DNA of 64,000 bases from Borreliella bissettiae DN127 (lineage in GTDB: Bacteria; Spirochaetota; Spirochaetia; Borreliales; Borreliaceae). Under the pieces are notes generated by a model. It had not been told where the DNA came from and ran no database searches. It saw nothing but the letters and a program-made list of their open reading frames with translations. The DNA is taken from positions 806,001-870,000 of the forward strand of contig NC_015921.1 of NCBI RefSeq assembly GCF_000222305.1, in the 5' to 3' direction. Every line of letters begins with the position of its first letter. The stretch's first letter is position 1. A program made the translations under genes and the position numbers. Shown one piece after another: positions 7,842 to 15,927 of the stretch.

Positions 7842-8690
7842 TTAATATTTTCCAATTTCATTTATTAATTTCCCTAAGAGGCTGTCTTCAGTTTGTATTG
7901 TTTTTTGATTGGCTTCATAAGCTCTGTTGATTTCAATCATTAAAACCATTTCGTTAACAGCATTAACATTGGAAGCCTCAAGTGTTTCTGTTTCTATTTT
8001 GGGTCTTAATGATACATCAATCTCTTGTGCCTTGCCAGAGGTTTTTGTGTCGATCCATAAAGAATTTCCCTGTTTTTTGAGAAACCTGGGATTTTCAAAA
8101 TTTACAATTCTAATAGTATCAAGCAGCTCATAATTTTCCCAAGAATTTTCATGTTCACTAACAAGTCTTTTGGGGTTTGATTCAAAGTTTGAATTGTGAA
8201 AGATTTGCCCCTGAGGTGTTATTTTAAAATTATTTTTTTTAAGATATATATATCCTTTTTCTCCTAGAACGGGGAATCCGCTTTTTGTAACAAGGATTCC
8301 TTCTTTTCCAATAGTAAAAGAACCGTTTCTTGTATATCTTTCTCCATCTGAAGTTTGTATTACGAAAAATCCTTGATCGGTGAGTGCTAAATCCAATGGA
8401 TTGCTAGTAGTTTTTAATGGACCTTGTTCAAATACTGTGTATATTTCATTTTCTTCAACCCCTGTTCCTAGTTTGCCTACAACCGGAGCTGTTTCAAGAT
8501 GTCCTTTGGGAAATTTATAAAGGCCATCATCATTTAGTCTTCTTATTAACATTTCTGGAAATGCTTTTTGAATAGACAAATCTTTTTTGTATCCAATAAG
8601 ATCTATGTTTGCCAAATTATTTGATACTGTGTCAAGCTTGCGCCTTTCTGCCATCATTCCACTGGCAGCTGTATAAATTCCTCTTACCAC
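7842..8690 (-). CDS. flgF: FlgF (FlhO), proximal rod protein
   Basis: Rod protein of the same family as its neighbour, with N-terminal RGIYTAASGMMAERRKLDTVSNNLANIDLIGYKKD and C-terminal LEASNVNAVNEMVLMIEINRAYEANQKTIQTEDSLLGK. I chose GTG 8690 because AAGGA lies 7 nt upstream and the protein then begins VVRGIYTAASG, as family members do, giving 282 residues; an upstream ATG at 8744 adds 18 residues without homology. In Borrelia this gene has been called flhO. It heads the minus-strand flagellar series. Confidence 0.92.
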   Translation of the reverse strand: MVRGIYTAASGMMAERRKLDTVSNNLANIDLIGYKKDLSIQKAFPEMLIRRLNDDGLYKFPKGHLETAPVVGKLGTGVEENEIYTVFEQGPLKTTSNPLDLALTDQGFFVIQTSDGERYTRNGSFTIGKEGILVTKSGFPVLGEKGYIYLKKNNFKITPQGQIFHNSNFESNPKRLVSEHENSWENYELLDTIRIVNFENPRFLKKQGNSLWIDTKTSGKAQEIDVSLRPKIETETLEASNVNAVNEMVLMIEINRAYEANQKTIQTEDSLLGKLINEIGKY

Positions 8691-8722
8691 GGTTAAATCC
8701 TTAAAGACAATTAGCTTTATTA

Positions 8723-8751
8723 ATATTAGCATTAATTGTCCCATATAACAA
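8723..8751 (-). promoter_or_regulatory. Candidate promoter of the flgF-flgG-flgA-flgI-flgJ series, with an inverted repeat across the spacer
   Basis: On the minus strand TTGTTA (8751-8746) and TAATAT (8728-8723) are 17 nt apart, predicting a start near 8716. A 9-bp inverted repeat, ATTAATTGT at 8731-8739 and ACAATTAAT at 8748-8756 with an 8-nt centre, lies across the spacer and the -35 box and could be an operator. Both boxes match consensus at only four of six positions. Confidence 0.4.
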
Positions 8752-8850
8752 TTAATTAACTTATTGTGTTTTCACTTAATTTTTTATTTTTTTGTTCAGG
8801 TTTTTATCTTAATAATTAAAATTATAAAGATAAGTTGTATAATTTGTTTT

Positions 8851-8874
8851 GTGGCTAATTTTTAAATTAGCCAC
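8851..8874. promoter_or_regulatory. 24-bp perfect palindrome between divergent flgF and the DUF2147 gene
   Basis: GTGGCTAATTT at 8851-8861 is followed, after TT, by its exact complement at 8864-8874. The flanking genes diverge, so it cannot terminate either. A TATAAT at 8902-8907 (28 nt downstream, for the plus-strand gene) lacks a good -35 box, as expected if an activator bound here. A second TATAAT lies at 8838-8843. Function is inference. Confidence 0.5.
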
Positions 8875-8936
8875 TTTAAATGAGTAATTTAAAAAAAGAG
8901 CTATAATTTAGGATTATTTAGTTTTAAGGAGGATTA

Positions 8937-9497
8937 ATGAATAGACTTTTTTCAAAGTTTTTTCTTTTTTTTTGTTTTTCAATGCTTTTGTTTGCAAATT
9001 CAGAAGATTTAAATGAAAAAAAAATTGTTAATAAGGATGAAAATCCTGATTTTGAAAATGAAGTTTTAGGATATTGGGTTGGTTATAATGATGTGAGCAA
9101 CATAAAAAATTCTATTATTTATATTTATAAATATAATGGAGAAATTTATGGCCGAATTTTAACCGTAATAAAAGATGGCAAAGAGTATGATACTAAAAAT
9201 CCCTCAGGAGACACTGTGGTTGGATTTGAAAATCTTGCAATAGAGGGTCTTGATTTTATGTGGGGTCTTAAGTATTCTTCTTCTTCTAAAAGGTGGGATG
9301 GAGGTAAAATAATAGATCCTAAAAATGGTAAAATTTATAATTCTGAGATGAGTGTTGATAGTAAGACCGGAAATCTTATTACCAAGGGAAAAGTTTGGAT
9401 TTTTGGCAGAAGCAAAATTTGGACAAGAGCTAAAGATGATGAAATACCAAAAGTAGTTTTACATAATCTTGTTCCGGCGCCTCCTGTAAAAAGATAA
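8937..9497 (+). CDS. DUF2147 family exported protein
   Basis: 186 residues with a signal peptide (MNRLFSKFFLFFCFSMLLFANS). The mature part has the DUF2147 pattern: LGYWVGYND, IIYIYKYNGEIYGRILTVIKDGKEYDTKNP, FMWGLKYSSSSKRWDGGKIIDPKNGKIYNSEM, and a final VWIFGRSKIWTRA. Members are periplasmic or outer-membrane-associated beta-rich proteins of unknown function. The ATG is preceded by AAGGAGG at 8926-8932, a strong ribosome site. It stands alone, divergent from the flagellar genes, and ends 63 nt before apt. Confidence 0.8.
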   Translation: MNRLFSKFFLFFCFSMLLFANSEDLNEKKIVNKDENPDFENEVLGYWVGYNDVSNIKNSIIYIYKYNGEIYGRILTVIKDGKEYDTKNPSGDTVVGFENLAIEGLDFMWGLKYSSSSKRWDGGKIIDPKNGKIYNSEMSVDSKTGNLITKGKVWIFGRSKIWTRAKDDEIPKVVLHNLVPAPPVKR

Positions 9498-9560
9498 ATT
9501 TGGCTTTTGGTTTTGCTATTTTGAAAAAATACATAAACATATAGATGGGATAAGTAGGTT

Positions 9561-10091
9561 ATGAAAAATAAGGCAGAGTATTATGATCAGTTTATTTCAA
9601 AAATACCCGATTTTCCTAAAAAGGGTGTTCTTTTTTATGATATTACTAGTGTTTTGCTAAAACCTGAAGTTTATAGTTCATTAATAAATGATGTATATTC
9701 TTTTTATAATTTAAAAAAGATCGATTGCATTGCTGTTGTTGAGTCTAGGGGGTATTTAATAGGTGCTCCTTTGTCTTTAAAAATGCAACTTCCTCTTGTT
9801 TTAATTCGAAAAGAGGGCAAATTACCCAGAGAGGTTTTTAGCGAAAAGTATGAGCTTGAATATGGTTTTGGGAGAATAGAGGTACACAAAGACGATGTTA
9901 GGACGTATTCCAATATTCTTTTAATAGATGATATATTAGCTACCGGCGGAACTTTAAAGTCGTCTGCAATTTTGTTAGAGAGAGCCGGAGGTAGAGTTAA
10001 AGATATTTTTTGTTTTATTGAGCTTTGTGGTATTAATGGTAGACAAAGTCTTGAAAGTTATGAAGTCAATTCCCTTGTAAGGTATAATTAG
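9561..10091 (+). CDS. apt: Adenine phosphoribosyltransferase
   Basis: Converts adenine and PRPP to AMP, the purine salvage step on which Borrelia depends because it cannot make purines de novo. 176 residues, the usual size. The PRPP loop ILLIDDILATGGTLKSS (about residues 119-135), the VVESRGYLIGAPLSL segment (about 59-73) and the N-terminal IPDFPKKGVLFYDITSVL are diagnostic. ATG 9561 follows a weak AGTAGG ribosome site. A strong promoter starts right after its stop, so apt and the ribosomal protein genes downstream are probably separate units. Confidence 0.96.
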   Translation: MKNKAEYYDQFISKIPDFPKKGVLFYDITSVLLKPEVYSSLINDVYSFYNLKKIDCIAVVESRGYLIGAPLSLKMQLPLVLIRKEGKLPREVFSEKYELEYGFGRIEVHKDDVRTYSNILLIDDILATGGTLKSSAILLERAGGRVKDIFCFIELCGINGRQSLESYEVNSLVRYN

Positions 10092-10099
10092 TTTAATGC

Positions 10100-10129
10100 T
10101 TGACTTTTCTTTTTTATTAAATTTACAAT
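10100..10129 (+). promoter_or_regulatory. Sigma-70 promoter of rplU-prp-rpmA-obg
   Basis: TTGACT (10100-10105) and TACAAT (10124-10129) with an 18-nt spacer, just after the apt stop and about 12 nt before the expected start of a short leader for rplU. Both boxes match consensus at five of six positions. Confidence 0.65.
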
Positions 10130-10147
10130 GTTTAGTTGAGGTAATGT

Positions 10148-10459
10148 ATGTATGCACTGGTAGAAATAAATGGTAAGCAATATAAGGCTATTGAGGGTGA
10201 ATTTTTAAAAATAGATAAAATTTCTCCTATTGAAAAAGATAAACTGGAATTTAATAGTGTTTTGCTTGTTAATAAAGACGGAGAGGTTAAAATAGGAAAG
10301 CCTTATGTTGTAAATTCTCTTATTAGATGTACCTATAAAGAAGATAAAAAAGATAAAAAGGTTGTTTCTTACAGATACAGAAGAAGAAAATCAAGTGAGA
10401 GAAAGGTTGGCCACAGACAAACTTATTCTTATATTTTGGTTGATGAAATAGTTTTTTAA
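10148..10459 (+). CDS. rplU: Ribosomal protein bL21
   Basis: 103 residues, the normal size for bL21 of the large subunit. The start [25 protein letters not shown] and the basic C-terminal segment [32 protein letters not shown] are unmistakable. GAGG lies 6 nt before the ATG. First gene of the rplU-prp-rpmA-obg set, an arrangement conserved across many bacteria. Confidence 0.98.
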   Translation: MYALVEINGKQYKAIEGEFLKIDKISPIEKDKLEFNSVLLVNKDGEVKIGKPYVVNSLIRCTYKEDKKDKKVVSYRYRRRKSSERKVGHRQTYSYILVDEIVF

Positions 10460-10464
10460 GTTTA

Positions 10465-10785
10465 TTGATTAATATTTTAGTAAAAGTAAAAGACGATGTA
10501 ATCATTTATCTTTTGGCCAATGGTCATGCTATAGGCAAAAATAATGTTAACGTTGTCTGTGCTTCTTTTTCTTTTATTTTGAGAACTTTTTTTAGTGTTC
10601 TTGATCTTGAAGGTGAGTCTTTTGTTGTGAAGAATTCAAAAAGGGGTTATTTAGAATTTAAGCCCTTTTTTAAGGATTTGAGCAAAGAAAGTCTTTTTTA
10701 TTATAGCAGGTTTTTAATTAGGGGTATAAATGATTTGTCATATGAGTATCCTGATGATATTAAATTAGTTTTGGAGGAAAATTAA
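10465..10785 (+). CDS. prp: Prp, ribosomal-processing cysteine protease (YsxB family)
   Basis: 106 residues, between rplU and rpmA exactly as in Firmicutes, where Prp cuts an N-terminal extension off bL27. His21 in the NGHA motif and Cys32 in the VVCASFSF motif, 11 residues apart, match the catalytic His/Cys pair. A TTG start at 10465 is used, six bases after the rplU stop; the stop overlaps the rpmA start by 1 nt (TAATG). The odd point is that the neighbouring L27 has no extension to remove (see finding). Family assignment is good; its substrate here is unknown. Confidence 0.85.
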   Translation: MINILVKVKDDVIIYLLANGHAIGKNNVNVVCASFSFILRTFFSVLDLEGESFVVKNSKRGYLEFKPFFKDLSKESLFYYSRFLIRGINDLSYEYPDDIKLVLEEN

Positions 10786-11030
10786 TGGCAACAAGTAAAA
10801 GTGGTGGTAGTTCAAAAAATGGACGAGATTCTATATCTAAGCGACTTGGGGTTAAAAGAAGCGGTGGGCAGTTTGTTAAGGCTGGAGAAATAATTGTTAG
10901 ACAAAGAGGTACAAAATTTCATAAAGGCAAAAACGTTGGTCTTGGAAGAGATTATACAATATTTGCGCTTTCGTCTGGTAAGGTAGAGTTTAAAACCTTG
11001 AAGGGACGAAAATATGTAAGTATTGTTTAG
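10785..11030 (+). CDS. rpmA: Ribosomal protein bL27
   Basis: 81 residues beginning [16 protein letters not shown], the flexible N-terminus that reaches the peptidyl-transferase centre, followed by [45 protein letters not shown]. The start is fixed by GGAGG 7 nt upstream. It starts directly with the mature MA(T)S(K)KSGG form, unlike L27 of Firmicutes, which carries a nine-residue prefix. Confidence 0.98.
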   Translation: MATSKSGGSSKNGRDSISKRLGVKRSGGQFVKAGEIIVRQRGTKFHKGKNVGLGRDYTIFALSSGKVEFKTLKGRKYVSIV

Positions 11031-11088
11031 TTTTATTTAATTGAAAAGATTGGAGATTTTTAGTTTCTATTGAAAAATTGGAGAAAGT

Positions 11089-12075
11089 TTGTATAACTTT
11101 AAGGACTCTGTAAATATAACGGTAGTTTCGGGCAATGGGGGTTCTGGATGTGTTTCTTTTTTAAGAGAAAAGTTTAATGCAAAAGGCGGTCCAGATGGCG
11201 GAAACGGCGGGAGTGGTGGGAGTGTAGTTTTTAAGGTAAGAGAAAATCTTAGCACTTTATCTTTTTATAAAAATGGTCATGTGCTTTGTGCCGAAAATGG
11301 TAAGCCCGGAATGGGTTTTAAGAGAAGTGGTGCTAATGGTAAAGACTTAATTCTTTTTGTTCCCCCAAATACAGAGGTTTATAATGAAAATGATGGAACT
11401 CTTTTGTGTAGGCTTAAAAAATTAAATGACGAATTTGTTGTTTTAAAAGGTGGTAGAGGCGGTCTTGGCAATTGGAATTTTAAAACTTCAGTTAGAAGGG
11501 CGCCAAGGTTTGCTCAACCTGGAGAATCAGGCAGTAGTTTAAGTGTGCGCCTTGAGCTTTTTTTGGTGGCGGATATTGGGCTTGTTGGTCTACCTAATGC
11601 TGGCAAATCTTCTCTTCTTAATAGAATAACTTCAGCAAAATCTAAAGTTGCAAATTATCCCTTTACAACAAAGATTCCCCATCTTGGTGTGCTGAGGCGC
11701 TTTCATGATGATTTGATTATTGCAGATATTCCTGGAATAATTAAAGGCGCTAGCTTTGGAGTAGGCCTTGGAACTAAATTTTTAAAGCATATTGCTAAAA
11801 CTAAAATTTTAGCCTTGGTTATTGATGTTTCTGAGACAGATTTTTTGGAATCATACAGCATTCTTTTAAATGAAATAAAATCTTATAACTATGAGCTTTT
11901 TAATAAAAAAAAAATTATTATTGCCAATAAACTTGATTTGGACGGTTCTGAGAAAAATTTTGATTGCTTGATAAAAGCTTTAGGAAAAGAAAAGGTTATT
12001 GGCATCTCTATTTATGAGAATAGAGGAATTGATGAGCTTATTAAAGAATTTTTTATTTTGGCTAAAATTTTTTAA
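11089..12075 (+). CDS. obg: Obg (CgtA) ribosome-assembly GTPase
   Basis: 328 residues. The Gly-rich Obg fold occupies about residues 1-157 (NGGSGCVSF, GGPDGGNGGSGG, KGGRGGLGN). The GTPase domain follows: Walker A GLPNAGKSS near 167-175, switch region NYPFTTKIPHLG, DIPGIIKGA at about 213-221 and NKLD. The C-terminal OCT domain of some members is absent, giving a short form. Obg acts in large-subunit maturation and stress signalling. The start is TTG at 11089, preceded by GGAG 7 nt upstream, 58 nt after rpmA. The conserved neighbourhood rplU-rpmA-obg supports the call. Confidence 0.96.
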   Translation: MYNFKDSVNITVVSGNGGSGCVSFLREKFNAKGGPDGGNGGSGGSVVFKVRENLSTLSFYKNGHVLCAENGKPGMGFKRSGANGKDLILFVPPNTEVYNENDGTLLCRLKKLNDEFVVLKGGRGGLGNWNFKTSVRRAPRFAQPGESGSSLSVRLELFLVADIGLVGLPNAGKSSLLNRITSAKSKVANYPFTTKIPHLGVLRRFHDDLIIADIPGIIKGASFGVGLGTKFLKHIAKTKILALVIDVSETDFLESYSILLNEIKSYNYELFNKKKIIIANKLDLDGSEKNFDCLIKALGKEKVIGISIYENRGIDELIKEFFILAKIF

Positions 12076-12153
12076 TAAAGTTGATTTATATTGTGGGCTT
12101 TTTACTTTTAAGACTTGGCTTTTGGATATAAGATTTGATTTAGGGAAGAAATT

Positions 12154-12735
12154 ATGAGAATTGCAATATTGGGGGGCACCTATAATCCAGTTCATATTGG
12201 ACATATTTTTTTGGCTAAAGAAATAGAGTATTTATTAAATATTGATAGGGTAATATTTATTCCTACTTGCAATCCAGCTCATAAATTGATTGGAGAGGAT
12301 GTTAGTGTTAATAATAGAATAGATATGCTCAGGCTTGCATTAGAAAATGAAGATAAAATGTTTATAGATGATTGTGACATAATAAATGGTGGCATAACTT
12401 ATACTGTTGATACTATTTATTGTGTTAAAAAAAAATACAAAAACGACAAAATTTTTTTAGTTATTGGTGATGATCTTTTTCAAAATTTTGACTCATGGAA
12501 AGACCCCCAAAGTATTGTAAGTTCTGTTGATCTTGTTGTTGCTCACAGAATTTACAAAGAGAAACTTAAAAGTTCTTTTAAGCATATTTATATAGATAAT
12601 AAAATAATACCAATTTCCTCATCAGAGATTAGAAATAGAATTGCAAATGGATTTCCTGTCAGCTATTTATTGCCTTTTGGTGTGTTAAAATACATTAAAG
12701 ATAATAATTTATATTTTAAAAAGGTAAATATTTGA
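12154..12735 (+). CDS. nadD: NadD, nicotinate-mononucleotide adenylyltransferase
   Basis: 193 residues. Catalyses ATP + NaMN to NaAD in NAD synthesis. The nucleotidylyltransferase motif [11 protein letters not shown] is at residues 7-17 and the second motif [11 protein letters not shown] is near residue 152; FVIGDD-type [11 protein letters not shown] is also present. GGGAAG lies upstream of ATG 12154. Its TGA overlaps the TTG of the next gene by 4 nt, so it is coupled to the LCP-family protein. It shares the order obg-nadD-LCP-rsfS with other spirochetes (inference from memory). Confidence 0.94.
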   Translation: MRIAILGGTYNPVHIGHIFLAKEIEYLLNIDRVIFIPTCNPAHKLIGEDVSVNNRIDMLRLALENEDKMFIDDCDIINGGITYTVDTIYCVKKKYKNDKIFLVIGDDLFQNFDSWKDPQSIVSSVDLVVAHRIYKEKLKSSFKHIYIDNKIIPISSSEIRNRIANGFPVSYLLPFGVLKYIKDNNLYFKKVNI

Positions 12736-13916
12736 GAAAGGATTTATTTTTTTTATTTTTAATTGTTCTGATAATAGCAAGTGTAGTAATTTTTTTTATT
12801 AGAAGTTCTAAAAAAGAGTTGGTTTACTTCGAGCTTAATACAAAGAGCAATATTAGTTTTTTGTTTCTAATAGAAGATTTTAACAAGAATCTTGTAAGCA
12901 TGCAAGAAATTTTTATTAATATGAAAACAGGAAATATTGGGTTTTTAGATATCCCAATTCATACTGGATATGAAGATTTAAAAGGGAATATCTCTTGGTT
13001 TAAAGATCTTTATAAAAAAAATTCTTTTAATAAGTTTTTATCTAAGATTTATACACAACTATCTCATGAATCAGATTATTATATTCGTTTTCAAAAAGAA
13101 AATTTTGTTAAACTTATTGATTACTTAGGGGGAGTTAGGCTTCTTGTTAAAAACCCAGTAAAAGTTTATAACTTTGAGGATTCTATTTTAATACCCTCTG
13201 GCACTTCTAGTTTTGATGGTGATAAGGCTTATGATTATTTAAGATATTTTAATGATGTTAATCAGTTTGAAGAGAGGGTTGAATTTTTTAAAGAGTTTTT
13301 TAAAAGACTTCTTTTTCAAATTTCAGATTTTGGCATTGAAAATGACAATTTTTTTAAAATATATTCCATGTTAGATACTAACCTTTCAGAGGTTGTTTTT
13401 AAATATATTGTTAAAAATTATAAAATAAATAATGATAAAATTATTTCTATTAATATTAAAGGACAAGAAGAGGTTTTCAAGGATAATGATAATAATTTGA
13501 TAAAGGTGGTTTTTCCTTATTATGGGGGCGCTATTTTAAAAGAATCGGTAGATAAATTAAACAAAGAGCTTGTTAATGAGGGCGCAGAAGAGATAGTAAA
13601 GATTGTTGTTTTAAATGGAACAAAAGTTGTTGGACTTGCAAAAAAAACAGCAAATATTTTTAATTCTTTAAAATTTAAAGTTTTAAAATTTGGCAATGCA
13701 GATAAAAATTCTTATAAAAATACCTTGATTATAAATAATTCGGATAATTTAGAAATGGCTGTTAGGGTTGGAGAGGCAATTAAAACTTCAAATATTAAGC
13801 CAATTTCTGAGGTTCAAACTAAAAGATTGTTAGAACTTGATAATCTTGATATTAATCCTGATGTAATAGTTATTTTAGGAGATGATTTTGATGGGAGATA
13901 TGTTAAAAGTAAATGA
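12732..13916 (+). CDS. LytR-CpsA-Psr family protein with LytR_C domain, degenerate active site
   Basis: 394 residues, TTG start overlapping nadD by 4 nt. One N-terminal membrane helix (residues 5-24) and an extracytoplasmic LCP domain: [13 protein letters not shown], then [18 protein letters not shown] LytR_C domain sits near the C-terminus ([23 protein letters not shown]). LCP enzymes normally attach glycopolymers to peptidoglycan using conserved Asp and Arg residues. Here the region after YLRYF ([14 protein letters not shown]) lacks the usual D..R..RQ pattern, and the early DT/DS-(I/M)LV strand reads SFLFLIEDF. It may be catalytically altered or structural. Borrelia is not known to make teichoic acids, so the role is open. 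Confidence 0.75.
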   Translation: MRKDLFFLFLIVLIIASVVIFFIRSSKKELVYFELNTKSNISFLFLIEDFNKNLVSMQEIFINMKTGNIGFLDIPIHTGYEDLKGNISWFKDLYKKNSFNKFLSKIYTQLSHESDYYIRFQKENFVKLIDYLGGVRLLVKNPVKVYNFEDSILIPSGTSSFDGDKAYDYLRYFNDVNQFEERVEFFKEFFKRLLFQISDFGIENDNFFKIYSMLDTNLSEVVFKYIVKNYKINNDKIISINIKGQEEVFKDNDNNLIKVVFPYYGGAILKESVDKLNKELVNEGAEEIVKIVVLNGTKVVGLAKKTANIFNSLKFKVLKFGNADKNSYKNTLIINNSDNLEMAVRVGEAIKTSNIKPISEVQTKRLLELDNLDINPDVIVILGDDFDGRYVKSK

Positions 13917-14241
13917 TATTAATGATTTATGTAAAATAATAAGTGATTTTAATGGAATTGATGTTATAGGTATTAATGTTAGCGATATTTGTAATTGGAC
14001 TGATTTTTTTATAATAGCTACTTTTGTATCATTTAAGCAAATGGAAGCTTTATATATTGATAAGATAATTGAATTTTTTAAAGAAAAAAAAATTAATCTT
14101 AATGTTCAAGGAAAAGGGTTGGTTTATGACTGGACTATTGTTTCGGGTGCAAATTTGGTAATTCATTTAATGAGCGAAAAGTCCAGAGAATACTATGAGC
14201 TTGAAAAAATATGGTCCAAAGGAATTATTATTTATCCTTAA
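13891..14241 (+). CDS. rsfS: RsfS (RsfA), ribosomal silencing factor
   Basis: About 116 residues. Binds uL14 on the large subunit and blocks subunit joining under starvation. The Iojap fold is recognised by DVIGINVSDICNWTDFFIIATFVSFKQMEALYIDKI and VQGKGLVYDWTIVSGANLVIHLMSEKSREYYELEKIW. Three in-frame ATGs (13882, 13891, 13900) are possible; 13891 has AGGAG 9 nt upstream and is preferred. The gene overlaps the end of the LCP gene by about 26 nt. A 113-nt AT-rich gap with a likely promoter follows. Confidence 0.92.
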   Translation: MGDMLKVNDINDLCKIISDFNGIDVIGINVSDICNWTDFFIIATFVSFKQMEALYIDKIIEFFKEKKINLNVQGKGLVYDWTIVSGANLVIHLMSEKSREYYELEKIWSKGIIIYP

Positions 14242-14293
14242 TTACTGTTTAATTAAAATTAATTAAAAAAACTAAAAATATCATAAAAATATG

Positions 14294-14322
14294 TTTACAA
14301 AAAATAGAAAATATTTTAGATT
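14294..14322 (+). promoter_or_regulatory. Candidate promoter of spoVG
   Basis: TTTACA (14294-14299) and TAGATT (14317-14322) are 17 nt apart, preceded by A/T tracts that could act as an UP element. The only gap of any size in this stretch lies here, so a promoter is expected. Confidence 0.4.
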
Positions 14323-14354
14323 TAAGTTATGTACTTTTTGCGGGAGGCTTATAA

Positions 14355-14648
14355 GTGGATATTACAGACATAAGGATTAAGAAAGTTGATAGTAAAAATT
14401 CTGGTTCTAAATTATTAGCATATGTTGCAGTTACTTTTGATAACTGTTTGGTTCTTCACAATATTAGAGTTATTAAAGGGCAAAAAGGAGTATTTATTGC
14501 TATGCCCAACAGAAGAACTAGAGTCGGTGAATATAAAGACATTGTACACCCTATTAGTCAGGATTTTAGAAAAGCTTTGCAAACTTCTATCTTTAAGGAA
14601 TATATAAGAGAAAATCCAGCCGATCTTGAGCTTGAATTAGATTTTTAG
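14355..14648 (+). CDS. spoVG: SpoVG, nucleic-acid-binding regulatory protein
   Basis: 97 residues with the SpoVG signature: [42 protein letters not shown], then [33 protein letters not shown] start at 14355 with GGAGG 7 nt upstream. In B. burgdorferi SpoVG is reported to bind specific DNA and RNA and to regulate gene expression; in Firmicutes it was first met in sporulation. No sporulation is implied here. It is followed at once by a strong promoter for tRNA-Gln. Confidence 0.96.
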   Translation: MDITDIRIKKVDSKNSGSKLLAYVAVTFDNCLVLHNIRVIKGQKGVFIAMPNRRTRVGEYKDIVHPISQDFRKALQTSIFKEYIRENPADLELELDF

Positions 14649-14655
14649 ATAATTG

Positions 14656-14684
14656 TTGACAAAGCTCGTTGTATCTTGTATGCT
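14656..14684 (+). promoter_or_regulatory. Strong sigma-70 promoter of tRNA-Gln (and rplY)
   Basis: TTGACA (14656-14661), 17-nt spacer, TATGCT (14679-14684). The -35 box is a perfect consensus. Transcription should start near 14691, about 22 nt before the tRNA. Confidence 0.75.
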
Positions 14685-14712
14685 TGTCAATTGTAAGTAT
14701 TAATAAGATATT

Positions 14713-14784
14713 TGGGACGTCGACAAGTGGTAAGTCAACTGGTTTTGGTCCAGTCATTCGAGGGTTCGAATCCTTCCGTCCCAG
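14713..14784 (+). tRNA. tRNA-Gln (anticodon UUG)
   Basis: A complete cloverleaf of 72 nt. The acceptor stem TGGGACG (14713-14719) pairs with CGTCCCA (14777-14783), with discriminator G at 14784. The anticodon stem ACTGG/CCAGT encloses the loop TTTTGGT, giving anticodon UUG. The T arm contains GGTTCGAATCC. CCA is not encoded. G73 and U35 fit glutamine identity. rplY starts 23 nt downstream with no terminator between, so the transcript probably continues into rplY and is cut by tRNA-processing enzymes. Confidence 0.97.
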
Positions 14785-14807
14785 TATTTTACATTAGGAG
14801 TTTTTTG

Positions 14808-15356
14808 GTGGAAAATAGCAGGATTTTAAGTTGCCAATATAGATCAAGCTTTGGGTCTTCTAATGCTCGCAGAATAAGAGCTAAGTGTGAAATACCGGCC
14901 GTTGTTTACGGGCAAGGCAATGATGTTTCACACTTGAGAATTAAGAGTAGTGAATTTAATAAGAAATTTGCAAAGTTTACGGATAATACTGTCTTAATAT
15001 TAGATGATGGCAAGCTTGAAAGATGCGTTTTTGTTAAAGATGTTGCAGAAAACATTGCCAGCAAGCTTATTTATCATATTGATTTTTACGAAGTAGATAA
15101 GAATGTTGAGCTTGAAAAATACGTTCCTATTAAGCTTATTGGAGCTTCTGTTGGGGTTAAAGAGGGTGGAATTTTGACTGTTTTAAAAGAGCAAGTTAAG
15201 GTAAGGTCTTTGCCCTTGGATTTGCCAGAATTCATCGAGCTTGATTTAACTCCTGTTAATAAAGGGGATAGCGTTCTTCTTAAAGATCTTTTGTTGCCTT
15301 CTAATGTTAGGCTTGCAGAGAATGACGAAAATTTGGAAGTTGTTATTATAAAGTGA
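14808..15356 (+). CDS. rplY: Ribosomal protein bL25, long CTC form
   Basis: 182 residues. The N-terminal bL25 domain binds 5S rRNA (LSCQYRSSFGSSNARRIRAKCEIPAVVYGQGNDVSHL) and a C-terminal TL5/CTC domain follows (VPIKLIGASVGVKEGGILTVLKEQVKVRSLPLDLPEFIELDLTPVNKGDSVLLKDL). I start it at GTG 14808, with AGGAG 7 nt upstream. The frame is open further upstream, but only through the tRNA gene, so the longer reading is an artefact. The stop is 4 nt before pth. Confidence 0.95.
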   Translation: MENSRILSCQYRSSFGSSNARRIRAKCEIPAVVYGQGNDVSHLRIKSSEFNKKFAKFTDNTVLILDDGKLERCVFVKDVAENIASKLIYHIDFYEVDKNVELEKYVPIKLIGASVGVKEGGILTVLKEQVKVRSLPLDLPEFIELDLTPVNKGDSVLLKDLLLPSNVRLAENDENLEVVIIK

Positions 15357-15360
15357 TTTT

Positions 15361-15927
15361 ATGGGTTTATTGATACTTGGATTAGGAAACCCTGGATTAG
15401 AATTTTCTTTAACTAGGCATAATGTTGGTTTTTCTCTGTTGGATAAAATTATTTCTAAAAACGGCCTTTTTTTAAAGAGAAAAAAGAAATATGAATATTC
15501 AGAATTAAAAATGATTTCTAGAAGAGTAATTTTGGTGAAGCCATTGACCTATATGAATCTAAGTGGATCTTTATTTCCTTTAATATTTTCAGATTTTTAT
15601 ATGTGTATAAAAAATTTATTGGTTGTTCTTGATAATGTTGATCTTCCTTTGGGGAAATGCCGACTTAAAGACCGAGGTGGTGTGTCTACTCATAATGGCC
15701 TTAAGTCAATTTCAAGTGTTCTTGGAAGCTCTAACTACAGCAGACTTTATATTGGGGTTGGAAGCAATGTTATGCGTGATATAAAGAGTTTTGTTCTTTC
15801 TAGATTCTGCAAGGATGAAATAGATAGGCTTGAAAAATTGTATGATTTTTTAAGTGATGAGCTGATTGATATTAGCGAGGCAAATTTTAAAAATAAGGTT
15901 CAAAAAATCAATTCTAGTAATTTTTAA
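15361..15927 (+). CDS. pth: Peptidyl-tRNA hydrolase
   Basis: 188 residues. Frees tRNA from peptidyl-tRNA that drops off the ribosome. The N-terminal LGLGNPGLEFSLTRHNVGF contains Asn10 and catalytic His20. VLVKPLTYMNLSG and the middle VVLDNVDLPLGKCRLKDRGGVSTHNGLKS are family motifs. It lies between rplY and tilS, overlapping tilS by 1 nt (TAATG), an arrangement (rplY-pth) common in bacteria. Confidence 0.97.
   Translation: MGLLILGLGNPGLEFSLTRHNVGFSLLDKIISKNGLFLKRKKKYEYSELKMISRRVILVKPLTYMNLSGSLFPLIFSDFYMCIKNLLVVLDNVDLPLGKCRLKDRGGVSTHNGLKSISSVLGSSNYSRLYIGVGSNVMRDIKSFVLSRFCKDEIDRLEKLYDFLSDELIDISEANFKNKVQKINSSNF

Noticed and set aside
8690..8744. flgF start at ATG 8744
   Set aside because: Extra residues are not part of the rod-protein family and AAGGA fits GTG 8690.
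14712..14807. N-terminal extension of rplY through the tRNA
   Set aside because: The frame is open by chance across tRNA-Gln. GTG 14808 has AGGAG at 7 nt and gives the normal bL25 N-terminus.
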